Shown: positions 40,298-50,188, counted from the first letter of the stretch. The stretch: DNA of 64,000 nt from Halomonas colorata (GCF_014897985.1 NZ_JABUZA010000021.1:1-64000); one strand, 5' to 3'. Numbers and translations are program-made. Notes: a model not told the origin generated them from the letters alone.

Positions 40298-42322
40298 CTA
40301 CCCTAGAGCCAGCTGTTTTTCTTTCATTTGATGCACCTGGTCGCGCAGGCGCGCCGCCTCTTCGAACTCCAGGTTCTGGGCAGCTTCGAACATGGCATCC
40401 TCCAGCTTGCTGATAGCGGCTAGCAAATCATGCGGGCCCATATTGGCGATATCATACTGGCCTTCGCCCTCGGCCACCTTGCGCTCAGCGCCACGCTTAC
40501 GGCTGTTCTTTTTACCTGGCGTTTGCGCAGCTTCAAGTATATCCGCTACGGAGCGGGTAACGGTTGTTGGCGTAATACCGTGCTTTTCATTATGCGCTTT
40601 CTGTTTAGCCCGACGACTCTCGGTCACATCAATGGCTTTACGCATTGAATCGGTAATACGATCCCCGTATAAAATAGCCTTGCCGTGAGCATTACGCGCA
40701 GCCCGACCGATAGTCTGAATCAGTGAGCGTTCAGCACGCAAAAAGCCTTCTTTATCCGCATCAAGAATGGCAACCAGCGACACCTCGGGGATATCAAGCC
40801 CCTCACGAAGCAGGTTAATCCCCACCAGTACATCGAATTTGCCTAAGCGGAGATCACGAATGATTTCCACCCGCTCAACCGTATCGATATCGGAGTGCAA
40901 ATAACGGACACGCACACCATGCTCGTCAAAATATTCGGTTAAATCCTCGGCCATGCGCTTGGTCAGCGTGGTCACCAGTACGCGCTCGCCTACTGCGGTA
41001 CGCAACCCAATCTCGGAGAGTAGATCATCCACCTGGGTGCTGGCGGGGCGTACTTCGATTTCAGGGTCCAGAAGCCCCGTCGGGCGTACTACCTGCTCGA
41101 CAACCTGGCTTGCATGTTCAGCCTCATATTTACCCGGTGTCGCCGAGACAAAGATTGCCTGAGGTACAATCGACTCCCACTCTTCAAACTTCATGGGTCG
41201 GTTATCCAGCGCCGAGGGCAACCGAAAACCGTACTCCACCAGCGTCTCTTTACGCGAACGGTCGCCTTTATACATACCGCCTACTTGCGGCACGCTGACG
41301 TGAGACTCATCAATAAACAGCAGCGCATCGTCAGGCAGGTAGTCAAAAAACGTGGGCGGCGGCTCACCTGGCGCCCGGCCTGATAAATAGCGCGAGTAGT
41401 TCTCGATCCCGTTACAGTAACCCAGTTCAAGCATCATTTCGATATCGTAGAGCGTACGCTGCTCGAGGCGCTGCGCTTCTACCAGACGCTCGTGCTTGCG
41501 CATCCAGTCAAGGCGCTCTTTCAATTCAGCCTTGATCGAGTCGATTGCCCCCATAATGGTCTCGCGGGGGGTAACATAGTGCGATTTAGGATAAATCGTC
41601 ATACGCGGCACCTGACCCCGTATATCCCCGGTTAACGGATCGAACAGGCGAATAGTGTCGATCTCGTTATCAAACAGCTCAACACGCACCGCTTCTTCAT
41701 CAGAATCGGCCGGAAAGATATCAATTACATCGCCACGTACACGGTAGGTACCGCGCCGAAAATCCATATCGTTGCGGGTATATTGAAGCTCCGCCAAGCG
41801 GCGCAGAAAGGCTCGCTGATCGATTAACTCGCCCCGGGTAAAGTGCAGTCGCATCTTTAAATACTGGTCGGGATCACCCAACCCGTAAATTGCCGAAACG
41901 GATACCACAATGAGCGCGTCACGACGCTCAAGCAGCGCTTTAGTGGCCGAAAGGCGCATCTGCTCAATGTGATCATTGATAGAGGCATCTTTTTCGATAA
42001 ACGTATCGGATGACGGCACATAGGCCTCAGGCTGATAGTAATCGTAATAAGATACGAAATACTCAACGGCGTTATCGGGAAAGAAGGCCTTGAACTCCCC
42101 ATAAAGCTGCGCCGCTAGCGTTTTATTGGGCGCCATCACGATAGTCGGGCGCTGAAGTTGTTGCACTATGTTCGCCATAGTGAACGTTTTGCCCGACCCG
42201 GTTACCCCCAGTAGCGTTTGATGGGCAAGACCTGACTCCAGGCCGCCGACCAACTCTTTAATGGCGTTTGGCTGATCACCGGCAGGCTTAAATTTCGACT
42301 GCAACCGAAACTCTTTGCTCAT
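40298..42322 (-). CDS. uvrB: Excinuclease ABC subunit B
   Basis: Damage-verifying helicase-like subunit of nucleotide excision repair. Walker A GVTGSGKT, the beta-hairpin [12 protein letters not shown], helicase motifs including DESHV and QTIGRAARN, and a C-terminal UVR motif ([12 protein letters not shown]). The 674 residues are standard. RBS TAGGAG lies before the ATG. Confidence 0.97.
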   Translation of the reverse strand: MSKEFRLQSKFKPAGDQPNAIKELVGGLESGLAHQTLLGVTGSGKTFTMANIVQQLQRPTIVMAPNKTLAAQLYGEFKAFFPDNAVEYFVSYYDYYQPEAYVPSSDTFIEKDASINDHIEQMRLSATKALLERRDALIVVSVSAIYGLGDPDQYLKMRLHFTRGELIDQRAFLRRLAELQYTRNDMDFRRGTYRVRGDVIDIFPADSDEEAVRVELFDNEIDTIRLFDPLTGDIRGQVPRMTIYPKSHYVTPRETIMGAIDSIKAELKERLDWMRKHERLVEAQRLEQRTLYDIEMMLELGYCNGIENYSRYLSGRAPGEPPPTFFDYLPDDALLFIDESHVSVPQVGGMYKGDRSRKETLVEYGFRLPSALDNRPMKFEEWESIVPQAIFVSATPGKYEAEHASQVVEQVVRPTGLLDPEIEVRPASTQVDDLLSEIGLRTAVGERVLVTTLTKRMAEDLTEYFDEHGVRVRYLHSDIDTVERVEIIRDLRLGKFDVLVGINLLREGLDIPEVSLVAILDADKEGFLRAERSLIQTIGRAARNAHGKAILYGDRITDSMRKAIDVTESRRAKQKAHNEKHGITPTTVTRSVADILEAAQTPGKKNSRKRGAERKVAEGEGQYDIANMGPHDLLAAISKLEDAMFEAAQNLEFEEAARLRDQVHQMKEKQLALG

Positions 42323-42342
42323 CGTCGCTCCTAACTGGGAAA

Positions 42343-42750
42343 TTAAACCGTTTGCGTGGTGATATCGATTGTTGACTGAGTCATCAGCCGCTGAATAGGA
42401 CAGCGATGGCTGATATCCTCGAGCCTGGCCCGCTGCTCCGGGTCAGTAATACCATGCAGCGTTAGCACCACATTCAATTTGTACGTGCCTTTGGCTTCCT
42501 GGCTATCATCCCGCTGAACCGTTACGGTAATCGCTGTAAGCGGCCACTGCTTACGCTTGGCATACATTTGCACCGTAATCGCCTTACAGGTGCCCAGGGC
42601 GATATCAAAATAGTCGTGCGGGTCTGGCGCGCTGCCTTCACCACCGACCACTTCGGGAACATCGGCATATAAGGCTTCCAGGCTATCGACTTCAACTCGT
42701 TGCCGAAACGCGTGGTTACGCTGACTGATTACCGTAATAGGCGGATGCAT
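42343..42750 (-). CDS. OsmC-family peroxiredoxin-like protein
   Basis: The OsmC/Ohr fold, with both family cysteines: C55 (ALGTCKAIT) and C117 (ISHRCPIQ). Such proteins reduce organic peroxides or are of unknown role (YhfA subgroup). It is 135 residues long. Its ATG overlaps the stop of the small upstream gene as TGATG, so translation is coupled. Confidence 0.88.
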   Translation of the reverse strand: MHPPITVISQRNHAFRQRVEVDSLEALYADVPEVVGGEGSAPDPHDYFDIALGTCKAITVQMYAKRKQWPLTAITVTVQRDDSQEAKGTYKLNVVLTLHGITDPEQRARLEDISHRCPIQRLMTQSTIDITTQTV

Positions 42751-42947
42751 CAGGATACTTTCACTCCTAGTTTCAACTTCTCGACGGCGTTGATTAGCGC
42801 CTCACGTTTAACGCGGCCATCCACGTCTGCCCCATGGCGACCGACTTCTGCACTATCGACACCATCCAGCATCATCAACGCCGTGGTAATCTTGTTGACC
42901 TGTTCGGCATCTTTTACGCCTTGAAATGTTAGTGATTGCTGTGCCAT
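42750..42947 (-). CDS. Small HMA-fold-like protein lacking the metal-binding CxxC
   Basis: 65 residues whose pattern follows heavy-metal-associated domains (QVNKITTALMMLDGVDSAEV, then a LINAVEKL helix). At the metal site the family GMTCxxC reads GVKDAEQ: D13 and Q16 replace both cysteines, so classical copper binding is not possible. It is translationally coupled to the OsmC gene. Fold assignment is by eye; the function is unknown. Confidence 0.7.
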   Translation of the reverse strand: MAQQSLTFQGVKDAEQVNKITTALMMLDGVDSAEVGRHGADVDGRVKREALINAVEKLKLGVKVS

Positions 42948-43108
42948 GACGTTATCTTCCTCATTTATTCCTATGCAAAACTGATACAGAAGAAAGAGTC
43001 TAGCACGCTAATGACACCTTGCAATTAGCGTCTTTTGCCCACAGATTGAGAGGCTTAGCGTCCTTACCACCCTTTTAACTATCAGCTACCTTCAAACCAG
43101 GAGTTTAT

Positions 43109-44071
43109 ATGGCAACGGTTATCCCCTCCACTACGATCACCGACAACGTGCGCCTGAGCCACCTGGCAGCACTGGATGTAAAAGGGGCAGATGCTGAAAA
43201 ATTCCTACAGGGCCAAACAAGCGCTCAGGTGAGTTTAGCCGATGGCGAGTTTGCGCCACTTACCTGCTTTTGCACACCTAAAGGCAGAATGCTGGCTAAT
43301 GGGCAGCTTCTTCGCCTCAATGCCGAGCACTTCAGATTGATACTCAGCACGTCGCTGGTCGCCTCGCTGGCGGCCCATTTAAACAAGTTCGCCGCGTTCT
43401 ACCGCGCCGAACTGGTACATGACACTGAGGTTACATTTATTGGCGCCAGCGACAATGCAAGCTCGTTAGCAACTTCTCTGAATGTAACGCTTCCCGAGAA
43501 ACCCTTCGCTCAGAGTGTAAGCAACCTTACAAGCGTTATCCGTGTGCCTGGGGAAATGCCCCGCTGGCTATTTTGTGTATCAGATGCGTCTTCTCTAAGC
43601 GTGGTCGACGATGAACCGCAAAAGGCGGCTTGGCAACTTGAAGATATCCGCAGCGGCATCGCCTGGCTGACAGAAGCTCAACAGGATCACTTTTTACCCC
43701 AGATGCTTAACTGGGAGGCACTAGGCGGGGTGAGTTTTAAGAAAGGCTGTTATACCGGTCAAGAAGTAGTTGCCCGAGCGCACTTTCGTGGACAAGTTAA
43801 AAAGCGCTTGGTTCACGCTGAGCTCAAGGCAAATACATTGCCGGACGTCGGCGCCAGCATTACCAACGAAGTAGATAAAGCCTTGGGCGAAGTTGTGACA
43901 AGCGTTAGAAAAGATAATGACAGCGTGGAATTACTCGCCGTCATGAGTACCAAAGCAGTGGAAGAAGCGATGTCGCTTTATTGGGAAGGTAGTACAGTTA
44001 CCCTGCTGCCGTTACCTTACCCTCTTGAACGGCTTGACCCTGAACAGCAAGCGGCGGCAATCAAGAGCTGA
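43109..44071 (+). CDS. ygfZ: tRNA-modifying protein YgfZ (folate-binding)
   Basis: GcvT-like folate-binding protein that supports Fe-S enzymes such as MiaB. The diagnostic motif KGCYTGQEVVAR with its conserved Cys is present, and the N-terminal GKxxxKFLQGQ-type segment appears as DAEKFLQGQTSAQV. It has 320 residues and RBS GGAG before the ATG. It converges on tatD. Confidence 0.92.
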   Translation: MATVIPSTTITDNVRLSHLAALDVKGADAEKFLQGQTSAQVSLADGEFAPLTCFCTPKGRMLANGQLLRLNAEHFRLILSTSLVASLAAHLNKFAAFYRAELVHDTEVTFIGASDNASSLATSLNVTLPEKPFAQSVSNLTSVIRVPGEMPRWLFCVSDASSLSVVDDEPQKAAWQLEDIRSGIAWLTEAQQDHFLPQMLNWEALGGVSFKKGCYTGQEVVARAHFRGQVKKRLVHAELKANTLPDVGASITNEVDKALGEVVTSVRKDNDSVELLAVMSTKAVEEAMSLYWEGSTVTLLPLPYPLERLDPEQQAAAIKS

Positions 44072-44078
44072 ACCAATA

Positions 44079-44849
44079 TCAGTCGATGGCGAGTTTAAAC
44101 AAGCGAGCGGCATTCGCAGTACTGCATGCCGCTATTTGCTGCTCAGTCTGACCACGCAGATCTGCCACAATGCGACACACCTGAGCCACGCGCTTGGGTT
44201 CATTACGCGCGCCCTGGTGGCCGCTTAACGGCATATCGGGGCTATCTGTTTCTAACACAAAACCATCGTCGGGCAGCGCAGCAACCATTCGCTGTAACCG
44301 CTGGGCGCGCTCATAGGTAACCGCACCGCCCAGGCCTAACACAAACCCCAGGTCTAAAAACTTGCGGGCCTGCTCAATAGAACCCGAAAAGGCGTGGATG
44401 AGCCCTGCCTGGGGAAGCGCCAGCTGGCGCAGACGCTTGCTAACCTTATCATTCGCCTGTACGCAGTGAACGACTACGGGAAGCTTATGCTGCTTGGCCA
44501 GATGCAGCTGATCATCAAACAGATCCCACTGTTTATCCCAGGTATCTTTAAAACGCGCATCAATACCGCATTCTCCGATCGCCGATACCCACGGGTTCGC
44601 ACTTAGCATTCGCTCCAACGCATGAATATCGTCTTCTCGTCGATGCTGGTCCATACAATAGGGATGTAAGCCCAGGCATACGCTGACATCGCTGCGCGTG
44701 CCAAGGGCCAACACCTGCGACCAGCATTGCCGCGTGGTCCCGGGAACCACAAAGTGCTCGACCCCAGAAGCATGGGCAGCCGCAAAAACCGCGTCACGAT
44801 CTTGATCAAAGACGCTGAAATCCATATGGCAGTGGGCATCAATAAGCAT
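44079..44849 (-). CDS. TatD-family metal-dependent hydrolase
   Basis: Divalent-metal TIM-barrel hydrolase, often a DNase: DAHCHMDF, GECGIDARF, VVHCVQAND, HAFSGS and ETDSP are all present. Start ATG 44849 after GAAGGAGT; the frame from 44942 adds 31 residues over a small tandem duplication. About 256 residues, normal. Closest to the TatD/YjjV subgroup. Confidence 0.92.
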   Translation of the reverse strand: MLIDAHCHMDFSVFDQDRDAVFAAAHASGVEHFVVPGTTRQCWSQVLALGTRSDVSVCLGLHPYCMDQHRREDDIHALERMLSANPWVSAIGECGIDARFKDTWDKQWDLFDDQLHLAKQHKLPVVVHCVQANDKVSKRLRQLALPQAGLIHAFSGSIEQARKFLDLGFVLGLGGAVTYERAQRLQRMVAALPDDGFVLETDSPDMPLSGHQGARNEPKRVAQVCRIVADLRGQTEQQIAACSTANAARLFKLAID

Positions 44850-44868
44850 TGTCGGCGACTCCTTCTTT

Positions 44869-44902
44869 TGTAGAGATGGAGAGCGTGTAGAGATGGAGAG
44901 CG
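44869..44902. repeat. Perfect 17-base tandem duplication upstream of tatD
   Basis: TGTAGAGATGGAGAGCG occurs twice head to tail, just upstream of the tatD ribosome site. It looks like a recent slippage duplication. Confidence 0.9.
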
Positions 44903-44972
44903 AGTTGCAGATAAGCGTGCGCAAGCCCTTCCCTGGGCTCACCGATATCAGATTTCATTGAGAGCCGCGGAA

Positions 44973-46562
44973 TTAATGCTCGCGAGTAGGCTGGAAACGA
45001 ATATCCGGCCAGCGCTCTTGGGTCATCTGTAAATTAACCCGCGTAGGTGCAATGTAGGTTAAGTAGCCACCGCCATCAATGGCAAGGTTGGCGCTGGCCT
45101 TACGCTTAAACTCTTCCAGCATTTTGGCATCTTCGCAGTATATCCACCGCGCCGTTTGCACATTAACCCCTTCGTACAAACAGTCGACCTTGTACTCTTC
45201 CTTCAGCCGGTGGGCAACCACATCAAACTGCAGTGTACCCACTGCGCCAAGAATCAGGTCATTGTTGTCCATGGGCATGAACACCTGCGTGGCGCCCTCT
45301 TCCGAGAGCTGCTGCAGACCTTTCTGAAGAGCCTTCATCTTCAAAGGATCTTTTAGGCGTACACGCTTGAAGAGCTCGGGGGCAAAGTGAGGAATACCGG
45401 TAAAGCGCATATCCTCACCGACCGTAAAGGTATCGCCGATCTGAATCGTGCCATGGTTATGCAAACCAATGATATCGCCGGGCCAGGCTTCCTCAACATG
45501 CGAGCGGTCAGATGCCATAAACGTCAGCGCATCGGCAATCTTGACGTCCTTGCCGATCCGCACGTGGCGCATCTTCATGTTTTTCTCGTACTTGCCGGAG
45601 CACACACGCAAAAAGGCGATGCGATCACGGTGATTAGGGTCCATGTTGGCCTGTATTTTAAATACAAACCCGGTAAAGCGTTCGTCCTGCGCAGTTACTT
45701 CACGTACGTCGGTGTCATGCGGCTGGGGAGCAGGTGCATACTCTACAAAGCCGTCCAACATTTCACGTACGCCAAAGTTACCCATGGCGGTACCGAAGTA
45801 AACCGGTGTGAGTTCGCCCCGACGGTAGGCTTCAAGGTCAAATTCATGCGAAGCACCGCGCACCAGCTCTACCTCCATACGCAGCTCTTCTGCCTGCTCT
45901 TCACCGAGTACAGCATCGACTTCTGGGCTATCCAGTCCTTCAATCCGCTTATCTTCGGGAATGCGGCTACCCTGGCCTTGCGTATAGAGGTGAATCACAT
46001 CGTTATACAGGTGATATACGCCTTTAAAATGGCGCCCCATGCCCACCGGCCATGTCATCGGTGCACATTGAATATTAAGAACAGTCTCGACCTCATCCAT
46101 GACTTCGATAGGATCACGAATATCACGGTCCATTTTATTGATAAAAGTGAGGATAGGCGTGGTACGAAGACGACATACTTCCATCAACTTAACGGTTCGA
46201 TCCTCTACGCCCTTGGCGCCGTCAATCACCATCAAGGCGGAGTCAACGGCCGTTAAAGTACGATAGGTATCTTCAGAGAAGTCTTCGTGTCCTGGGGTAT
46301 CAAGCAAGTTAACGATACGCCCGCCGTAGGGGAACTGCATAACGGAGGTCGTTACCGAGATCCCCCGCTCCTGCTCCATCTTCATCCAGTCAGAAGTCGC
46401 GTGGCGGTCGTTACGTTTACTCTTTACCGAGCCGGCCAGCTGGATGGCATTACCAAATAGCAGCATTTTTTCGGTAATCGTCGTCTTACCCGCATCCGGG
46501 TGCGAAATGATTGCAAAGGTGCGTCTAAGCCCCGCCTCGTAGGCTAACTGGGTATCTTTCAT
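44973..46562 (-). CDS. prfC: Peptide chain release factor 3
   Basis: GTPase that recycles RF1/RF2 after termination. The G motifs are [18 protein letters not shown] and NKMDR, with a family-typical N-terminus [11 protein letters not shown]. Start ATG 46562 ([10 protein letters not shown]) preceded by GAGGC; the frame from 46625 adds 21 residues. 529 residues, standard. Confidence 0.96.
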   Translation of the reverse strand: MKDTQLAYEAGLRRTFAIISHPDAGKTTITEKMLLFGNAIQLAGSVKSKRNDRHATSDWMKMEQERGISVTTSVMQFPYGGRIVNLLDTPGHEDFSEDTYRTLTAVDSALMVIDGAKGVEDRTVKLMEVCRLRTTPILTFINKMDRDIRDPIEVMDEVETVLNIQCAPMTWPVGMGRHFKGVYHLYNDVIHLYTQGQGSRIPEDKRIEGLDSPEVDAVLGEEQAEELRMEVELVRGASHEFDLEAYRRGELTPVYFGTAMGNFGVREMLDGFVEYAPAPQPHDTDVREVTAQDERFTGFVFKIQANMDPNHRDRIAFLRVCSGKYEKNMKMRHVRIGKDVKIADALTFMASDRSHVEEAWPGDIIGLHNHGTIQIGDTFTVGEDMRFTGIPHFAPELFKRVRLKDPLKMKALQKGLQQLSEEGATQVFMPMDNNDLILGAVGTLQFDVVAHRLKEEYKVDCLYEGVNVQTARWIYCEDAKMLEEFKRKASANLAIDGGGYLTYIAPTRVNLQMTQERWPDIRFQPTREH

Positions 46563-46732
46563 CTTGCCTCTATAGAAATTTGTACTCAGCTGCGTACTTA
46601 CGCTTCGTAAGGAAGCCTTAAGCAACTCAAACTGAGGTTTGCATAATTGGGCGAGATTGTACCGTTAGGAGGGAGCAGGTGCCATGTTCATCACAAGGAA
46701 GTGTTAACGCAGGAACTAATAGTGCAGTTATA

Positions 46733-46748
46733 CCCCGCCTAAGCGGGG
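46733..46748 (-). terminator. Short hairpin after the acidic repeat gene
   Basis: CCCCGC-CTAA-GCGGGG, a strong 6-bp GC stem with only a weak T-tract on the minus strand. Probably a terminator. Confidence 0.5.
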
Positions 46749-46761
46749 CATAATAGATCGA

Positions 46762-47286
46762 TTACTCGACAACGGGGCCTTCTTCCTCACCACCGCCTTC
46801 TTCCCACTCTTCAGTATTACCTGTAGGAGCGGCTGTACCCCGCGGCTCGCTATTGATTGTTTCCTGGCCGGCTGCATGACTATGAGCCTGGTTTTGGTTA
46901 CCGGTTTCAACAACCGGGCCTTCGTCCTCACCACCGCCCTCTTGCCACTCTTCTTTATTGCCGGTAGAAGCGGCTAAACCACGCGGCTCACTATTGATCG
47001 CTTCATGGCCGGTTGCATGACTGCGCTCATGATCTTCAATATCAACGACCGGGCCTTCTTCTTCGCCACCGCCACTTTCCCACTCTTCTTTATTTCCAGT
47101 AGGAGCAGCTGCGCCCCGAGGCTGATTTTCCAATACTCCCTCGTGACCTGCTCCCTGGACAGTGCTAGTACTTGTAGTAGTACCTGTATCAGTGCTCGTG
47201 TCAGTCTGAGCAAACACCAGAGGGCTTGCGGTCAAACCTAACGCCACGCCTAAGATACTAATTTTTTTCAACGTTTCCTTGTTCAT
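46762..47286 (-). CDS. Exported acidic protein with three internal repeats, unknown function
   Basis: No family recognised. A signal peptide (residues 1-26, ends SPLVFAQ) is followed by a T/S/D-rich linker and three repeats of about 46 residues. Each contains PRG-AA-TGN-EEW, GGGE-EGPVV and, before it, an E(A/T)INSEPRG segment. The mature protein is very acidic, without Cys, and ends right after the third repeat. It is predicted to be secreted or periplasmic and disordered. Start ATG 47286 with AAGGA. Stands alone with its own hairpin; the neighbours give no clue. Confidence 0.8.
   Translation of the reverse strand: MNKETLKKISILGVALGLTASPLVFAQTDTSTDTGTTTSTSTVQGAGHEGVLENQPRGAAAPTGNKEEWESGGGEEEGPVVDIEDHERSHATGHEAINSEPRGLAASTGNKEEWQEGGGEDEGPVVETGNQNQAHSHAAGQETINSEPRGTAAPTGNTEEWEEGGGEEEGPVVE
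46771..47190 (-). repeat. Coding tandem repeats, three units of about 141 and 135 bases
   Basis: Matching blocks recur at 46771, 46912 and 47047 (spacings 141 and 135 bases), encoding the acidic GGGEEEGPVV units. The DNA copies have diverged, so the duplication is not very recent. Confidence 0.85.
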
Positions 47287-47344
47287 AGCGATTCCTTTTT
47301 TGGCTACATGTGCCTGGATAGCAAACAATTATTTAAAACCCACC

Positions 47345-47356
47345 CTACATATGTAG
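47345..47356. other. 12-base palindrome upstream of the acidic repeat gene
   Basis: CTACATATGTAG lies about 59 bases before the gene start. It overlaps a possible SigmaS-like -10 (CTACATA on the minus strand). Confidence 0.3.
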
Positions 47357-47501
47357 CAGTCGCATCACTTTTTGTAAAAGTTTTGTAAGACTTAGTTTTT
47401 AATCATTCGTTGCTCACAAGCAAAAAATAATGGGGGTGGGAGCGATTAGATTTAGCGTTCACCCAGCTGCCTCGGCTGGAAAACGATCCAGAAAAAACTA
47501 T

Positions 47502-47528
47502 AAAAAAACGCCGAACAAGTCGGCGTTT
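47502..47528 (-). terminator. Terminator of the yjfB-like gene
   Basis: AAACGCCGA (47506-47514) pairs with TCGGCGTTT (47520-47528); the minus strand continues in a run of seven T. Confidence 0.88.
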
Positions 47529-47572
47529 GGCGTTTCAAAATAATCGTAAGCACTTAATAAGCGCTTATCCAA

Positions 47573-47782
47573 TTAAGCATATGTGTTGATCATGGTGCCA
47601 ATATTGCCATCTTTAGCCAGGCCAGGTTCAGAGCCCATATTAGCGGAAGCCATAATTTCAGTGACTTGCTGAGCTTGCATATCCAAAGCCTGTTTAAACA
47701 ACTGCATTTGGGCCTGTTCTGCGGTTTGCGCTTGGTTCATATAAAGCGCTGTACTCACCGTATTGCTTATAGAAACATCCAT
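47573..47782 (-). CDS. YjfB-family putative motility protein
   Basis: 69 residues matching the small YjfB family: an N-terminal MDVSIS, a Q/A-rich helix and the LDMQAQQV segment, ending in NTYA. The family is often annotated as motility related; the role is unproven. No flagellar genes are near. It has its own terminator. Confidence 0.8.
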   Translation of the reverse strand: MDVSISNTVSTALYMNQAQTAEQAQMQLFKQALDMQAQQVTEIMASANMGSEPGLAKDGNIGTMINTYA

Positions 47783-47881
47783 AAACCTTACCCTTAAAAA
47801 ACCAAACGTTGTCTTAGACTAGCAAAGATACAGGTTAGCCACAAAAAAACGATCGCTACCGCTACGCCTCATTATATCTAA

Positions 47882-49129
47882 TCAAGATCCAAAACGATCT
47901 GCTCGAAATGGTGCCATATCAATTTCTGTAGGCTTGTCTTCCATCATATCAGCCAATAGCTGCCCTGTGGCCGGACCAAGGGTAAAACCTTGATGGCCAT
48001 GACCAAACGCTAGCCATAACCCAGGGTGACGCGGTGCGGGACCAATGACAGGCTTCATATCCGGCAGGCAAGGCCGTGCGCCCTTCCAGGCAACCGTGTC
48101 GCGCCGCTCATCCAATGGAAAAATGCTCCGGGCTACTTTTTCTGCAGCGCCCAACTGCTGTTCATCGGCGGGCGATTCCATACGGTCTAATTCAGCGCCC
48201 GTGGTCAGGCGAACCCCTGCATTCATTGGCGCTAACAAATAACCAACTTCAGCATCCATCAACCAGTTATTTAATTTGGCGGGTGGCTTAGTGGCATAGT
48301 GCATATGGTAGCCACGCTTCACAAAAGTGGGGAAATGATAGCCAAGCCCTTTCATCCAATCGCCAGCCCAAGGCCCCAATGCTACTACCACCTCATCAGC
48401 TTCCAGCGTTTGCGCCTGGGTAACCACCCGCCAACGCTCGCCGACCTGCTCAATTTTTTGAATATCCGCCTGAAGAATTTCTCCACCATGTTTAGTCACA
48501 TCGTCAGCGTAAGCGGCCACCAATGCGCCAGGATCCGACACGGTCCACGGATCTAGCCAGTGAATAGCACCTATAATATCGCTTCCCAGATTAGGCTCTT
48601 TACGCTCTATACCCGTGCGATCAAGTACATCAAACTGAACGCCGTAAAGCGCACGCGCCTCTTCAGCCTCTTCAATACGCTTGTCCAAGCGCGCTTGAGT
48701 ACGGTAAATCTCCAGCCAGCCTTCTCGGCGCACTAAATGCTCAGCACCTGCCGCTTCAATCATTGGCCCGTGTGCTTTTAGGCATAGCTGAATTAGAGAA
48801 GCCCATTGCGGAACGATTTTTTTATACTGCCGGAATGATGAGTTATGCCAATAACTTAATAGCGGAGAGGCAGCATTCAACATACCGGCTGCACGATAAC
48901 GGATATCCACGCGCCGATTAGGCAACACGCTTAAGATTGTTTTCATGTCACGTGGGAATGCGTAGGGGCGAACCGCCTCACGCTGAATAATACCTGCGTT
49001 ACCAAACGAGGTTTCACGGCCAGGCTGACGGCGGTCTACCAGCGTTACCTGATGTCCGCGCTGCTGCAGATGCCATGCGATACTGACACCTACCATGCCT
49101 GCACCTAACACCACCGTTTGTCGCGTCAT
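47882..49129 (-). CDS. FAD-dependent D-amino-acid dehydrogenase-like oxidoreductase (DAO family)
   Basis: Oxidises amino acids or related amines with FAD. The dinucleotide motif is VVLGAGMVGVSIAWHL at the N-terminus, with TSFGNAGII and the C-terminal GHGHQGFTLGPATG typical of DadA-like proteins. Start ATG 49129 after GAGGGG; the frame from 49204 adds a spurious hydrophobic stretch. About 415 residues, typical. No racemase gene is adjacent, so the substrate (D-alanine or another) is open. Confidence 0.87.
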   Translation of the reverse strand: MTRQTVVLGAGMVGVSIAWHLQQRGHQVTLVDRRQPGRETSFGNAGIIQREAVRPYAFPRDMKTILSVLPNRRVDIRYRAAGMLNAASPLLSYWHNSSFRQYKKIVPQWASLIQLCLKAHGPMIEAAGAEHLVRREGWLEIYRTQARLDKRIEEAEEARALYGVQFDVLDRTGIERKEPNLGSDIIGAIHWLDPWTVSDPGALVAAYADDVTKHGGEILQADIQKIEQVGERWRVVTQAQTLEADEVVVALGPWAGDWMKGLGYHFPTFVKRGYHMHYATKPPAKLNNWLMDAEVGYLLAPMNAGVRLTTGAELDRMESPADEQQLGAAEKVARSIFPLDERRDTVAWKGARPCLPDMKPVIGPAPRHPGLWLAFGHGHQGFTLGPATGQLLADMMEDKPTEIDMAPFRADRFGS

Positions 49130-49204
49130 TTTATGCCCCTCGAAGTAGAATCCGTATTTACTATAAACAAAAACTAGAATTAATAAGCATTTGAAAAATA
49201 TCAC

Positions 49205-49417
49205 TAAACATCAGCCTTTTATATAGTCAAAAAATCTCTTTTAACTATCAAATACAGCAATTAAACCTGCTAAAGATTTTATAACAGATGAGTTCACTAC
49301 CAGGCGCTGATACTGCAGGATAAAAGAAGATAGACAGGTCTCAGAAACTCATACGGGAGGGTCGAATGCAGGTATGCAGAGTAAAAAAAATGATGTATAG
49401 AAAAAAATTAGAAACGC
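49205..49417. other. AT-rich intergenic region without a gene
   Basis: Between the oxidoreductase gene start and the tRNA operon terminator I see no coding region; it should hold the promoter of the minus-strand oxidoreductase gene, but none was assigned. Confidence 0.5.
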
Positions 49418-49437
49418 AAAAAACCACAATTAAGTGG
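49418..49437 (-). terminator. Terminator of the tRNA operon
   Basis: Minus strand: CCAC-TTAATT-GTGG followed by TTTTTT. A short stem, but in the right place downstream of the last tRNA. Confidence 0.65.
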
Positions 49438-49492
49438 ATAGAAGATAAAAAAACAAGGAGATCGACACAAGATATATAAGGAGAGAGGTTAA

Positions 49493-49568
49493 TGGGGTGG
49501 ATGATGGGGATCGAACCCACGACCACCGGAGCCACAATCCGGGGCTCTACCACTGAGCTACATCCACC
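49493..49568 (-). tRNA. tRNA-His (GTG), copy 2
   Basis: 76-base cloverleaf including encoded G-1 and CCA. The anticodon loop TTGTGGC gives GTG. The G-1:C73 pair is the histidine identity element. Identical to the copy at 49603-49678. Last tRNA of the operon. Confidence 0.97.
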
Positions 49569-49602
49569 ACAACCTAAAACTGGGGGCCTTGCTTCTATCA
49601 AC

Positions 49603-49678
49603 TGGGGTGGATGATGGGGATCGAACCCACGACCACCGGAGCCACAATCCGGGGCTCTACCACTGAGCTACATCCACC
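49603..49678 (-). tRNA. tRNA-His (GTG), copy 1
   Basis: Same 76-base sequence as the downstream copy, 34 bases apart; encoded G-1 and CCA are present, with anticodon GTG. Confidence 0.97.
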
Positions 49679-49738
49679 ATTGATAGCACTACTTACAAGA
49701 TCACCTAACCGGCTTTGACCATTTAAACGCTTTATTAA

Positions 49739-49815
49739 TGGCACGCCCAGCAGGACTTGAACCCGCAACCTACGGCTTAGAAGGCCGTTGCTCTATCCGG
49801 TTGAGCTATGGGCGC
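49739..49815 (-). tRNA. tRNA-Arg (TCT)
   Basis: 77 bases with CCA encoded. Anticodon stem ACGGC/GCCGT around CTTCTAA gives TCT, reading AGA/AGG. The acceptor's first pair is G-U. Second gene of the tRNA operon. Confidence 0.96.
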
Positions 49816-49905
49816 ACGTAAAGCATTCGAAACAAGCTGAATACCGATGAGCACTTGACCACAACCACGCTCGGAAAAGCAATGTACCACCTTTCACGTT
49901 AAGTG

Positions 49906-49982
49906 TGGTCGGGATGGAGGGATTCGAACCCCCGACATCCTGCTCCCAAAGCAGGCGCGCTACCAGACTGCGCTACATCCCG
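49906..49982 (-). tRNA. tRNA-Pro (TGG)
   Basis: 77 bases with CCA encoded. Anticodon stem CCTGC/GCAGG around TTTGGGA gives TGG. First gene of the operon, as in other gammaproteobacterial Pro-Arg-His clusters. Confidence 0.96.
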
Positions 49983-50030
49983 ATTTATCACTCTTGACGC
50001 TTACCGCGCTGCCCGTCTCAAGCGAGGCAT

Positions 50031-50058
50031 ATATTACTATTTCTAGATTTAAAGTCAA
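50031..50058 (-). promoter_or_regulatory. Promoter of the tRNA operon
   Basis: Minus strand: TTGACT (50053-50058), a 16-base spacer and TAATAT (50031-50036), followed by a GC-rich discriminator (GCCTCGC) as in stringently controlled stable RNA promoters. Confidence 0.7.
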
Positions 50059-50188
50059 CACTTAATGCGATTGATTATGTAGATGCTTTGCCTTACCGCC
50101 CTGGCATGCGAAAATTACCTCTAGGCAAATGCTCAAGCAAAATCTGCTTTAGCGCTAAGTGTTTCAACCTCCACAGGGATCCTTGTCA

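Noticed and set aside
45387-46256. 289-codon plus-strand frame opposite prfC
   Set aside because: prfC is unambiguous on the other strand, and the frame shows no recognisable domain or ribosome site.
49341-49601. 86-codon frame across the tRNA-His genes
   Set aside because: It runs through a tRNA gene and the terminator; not a protein gene.
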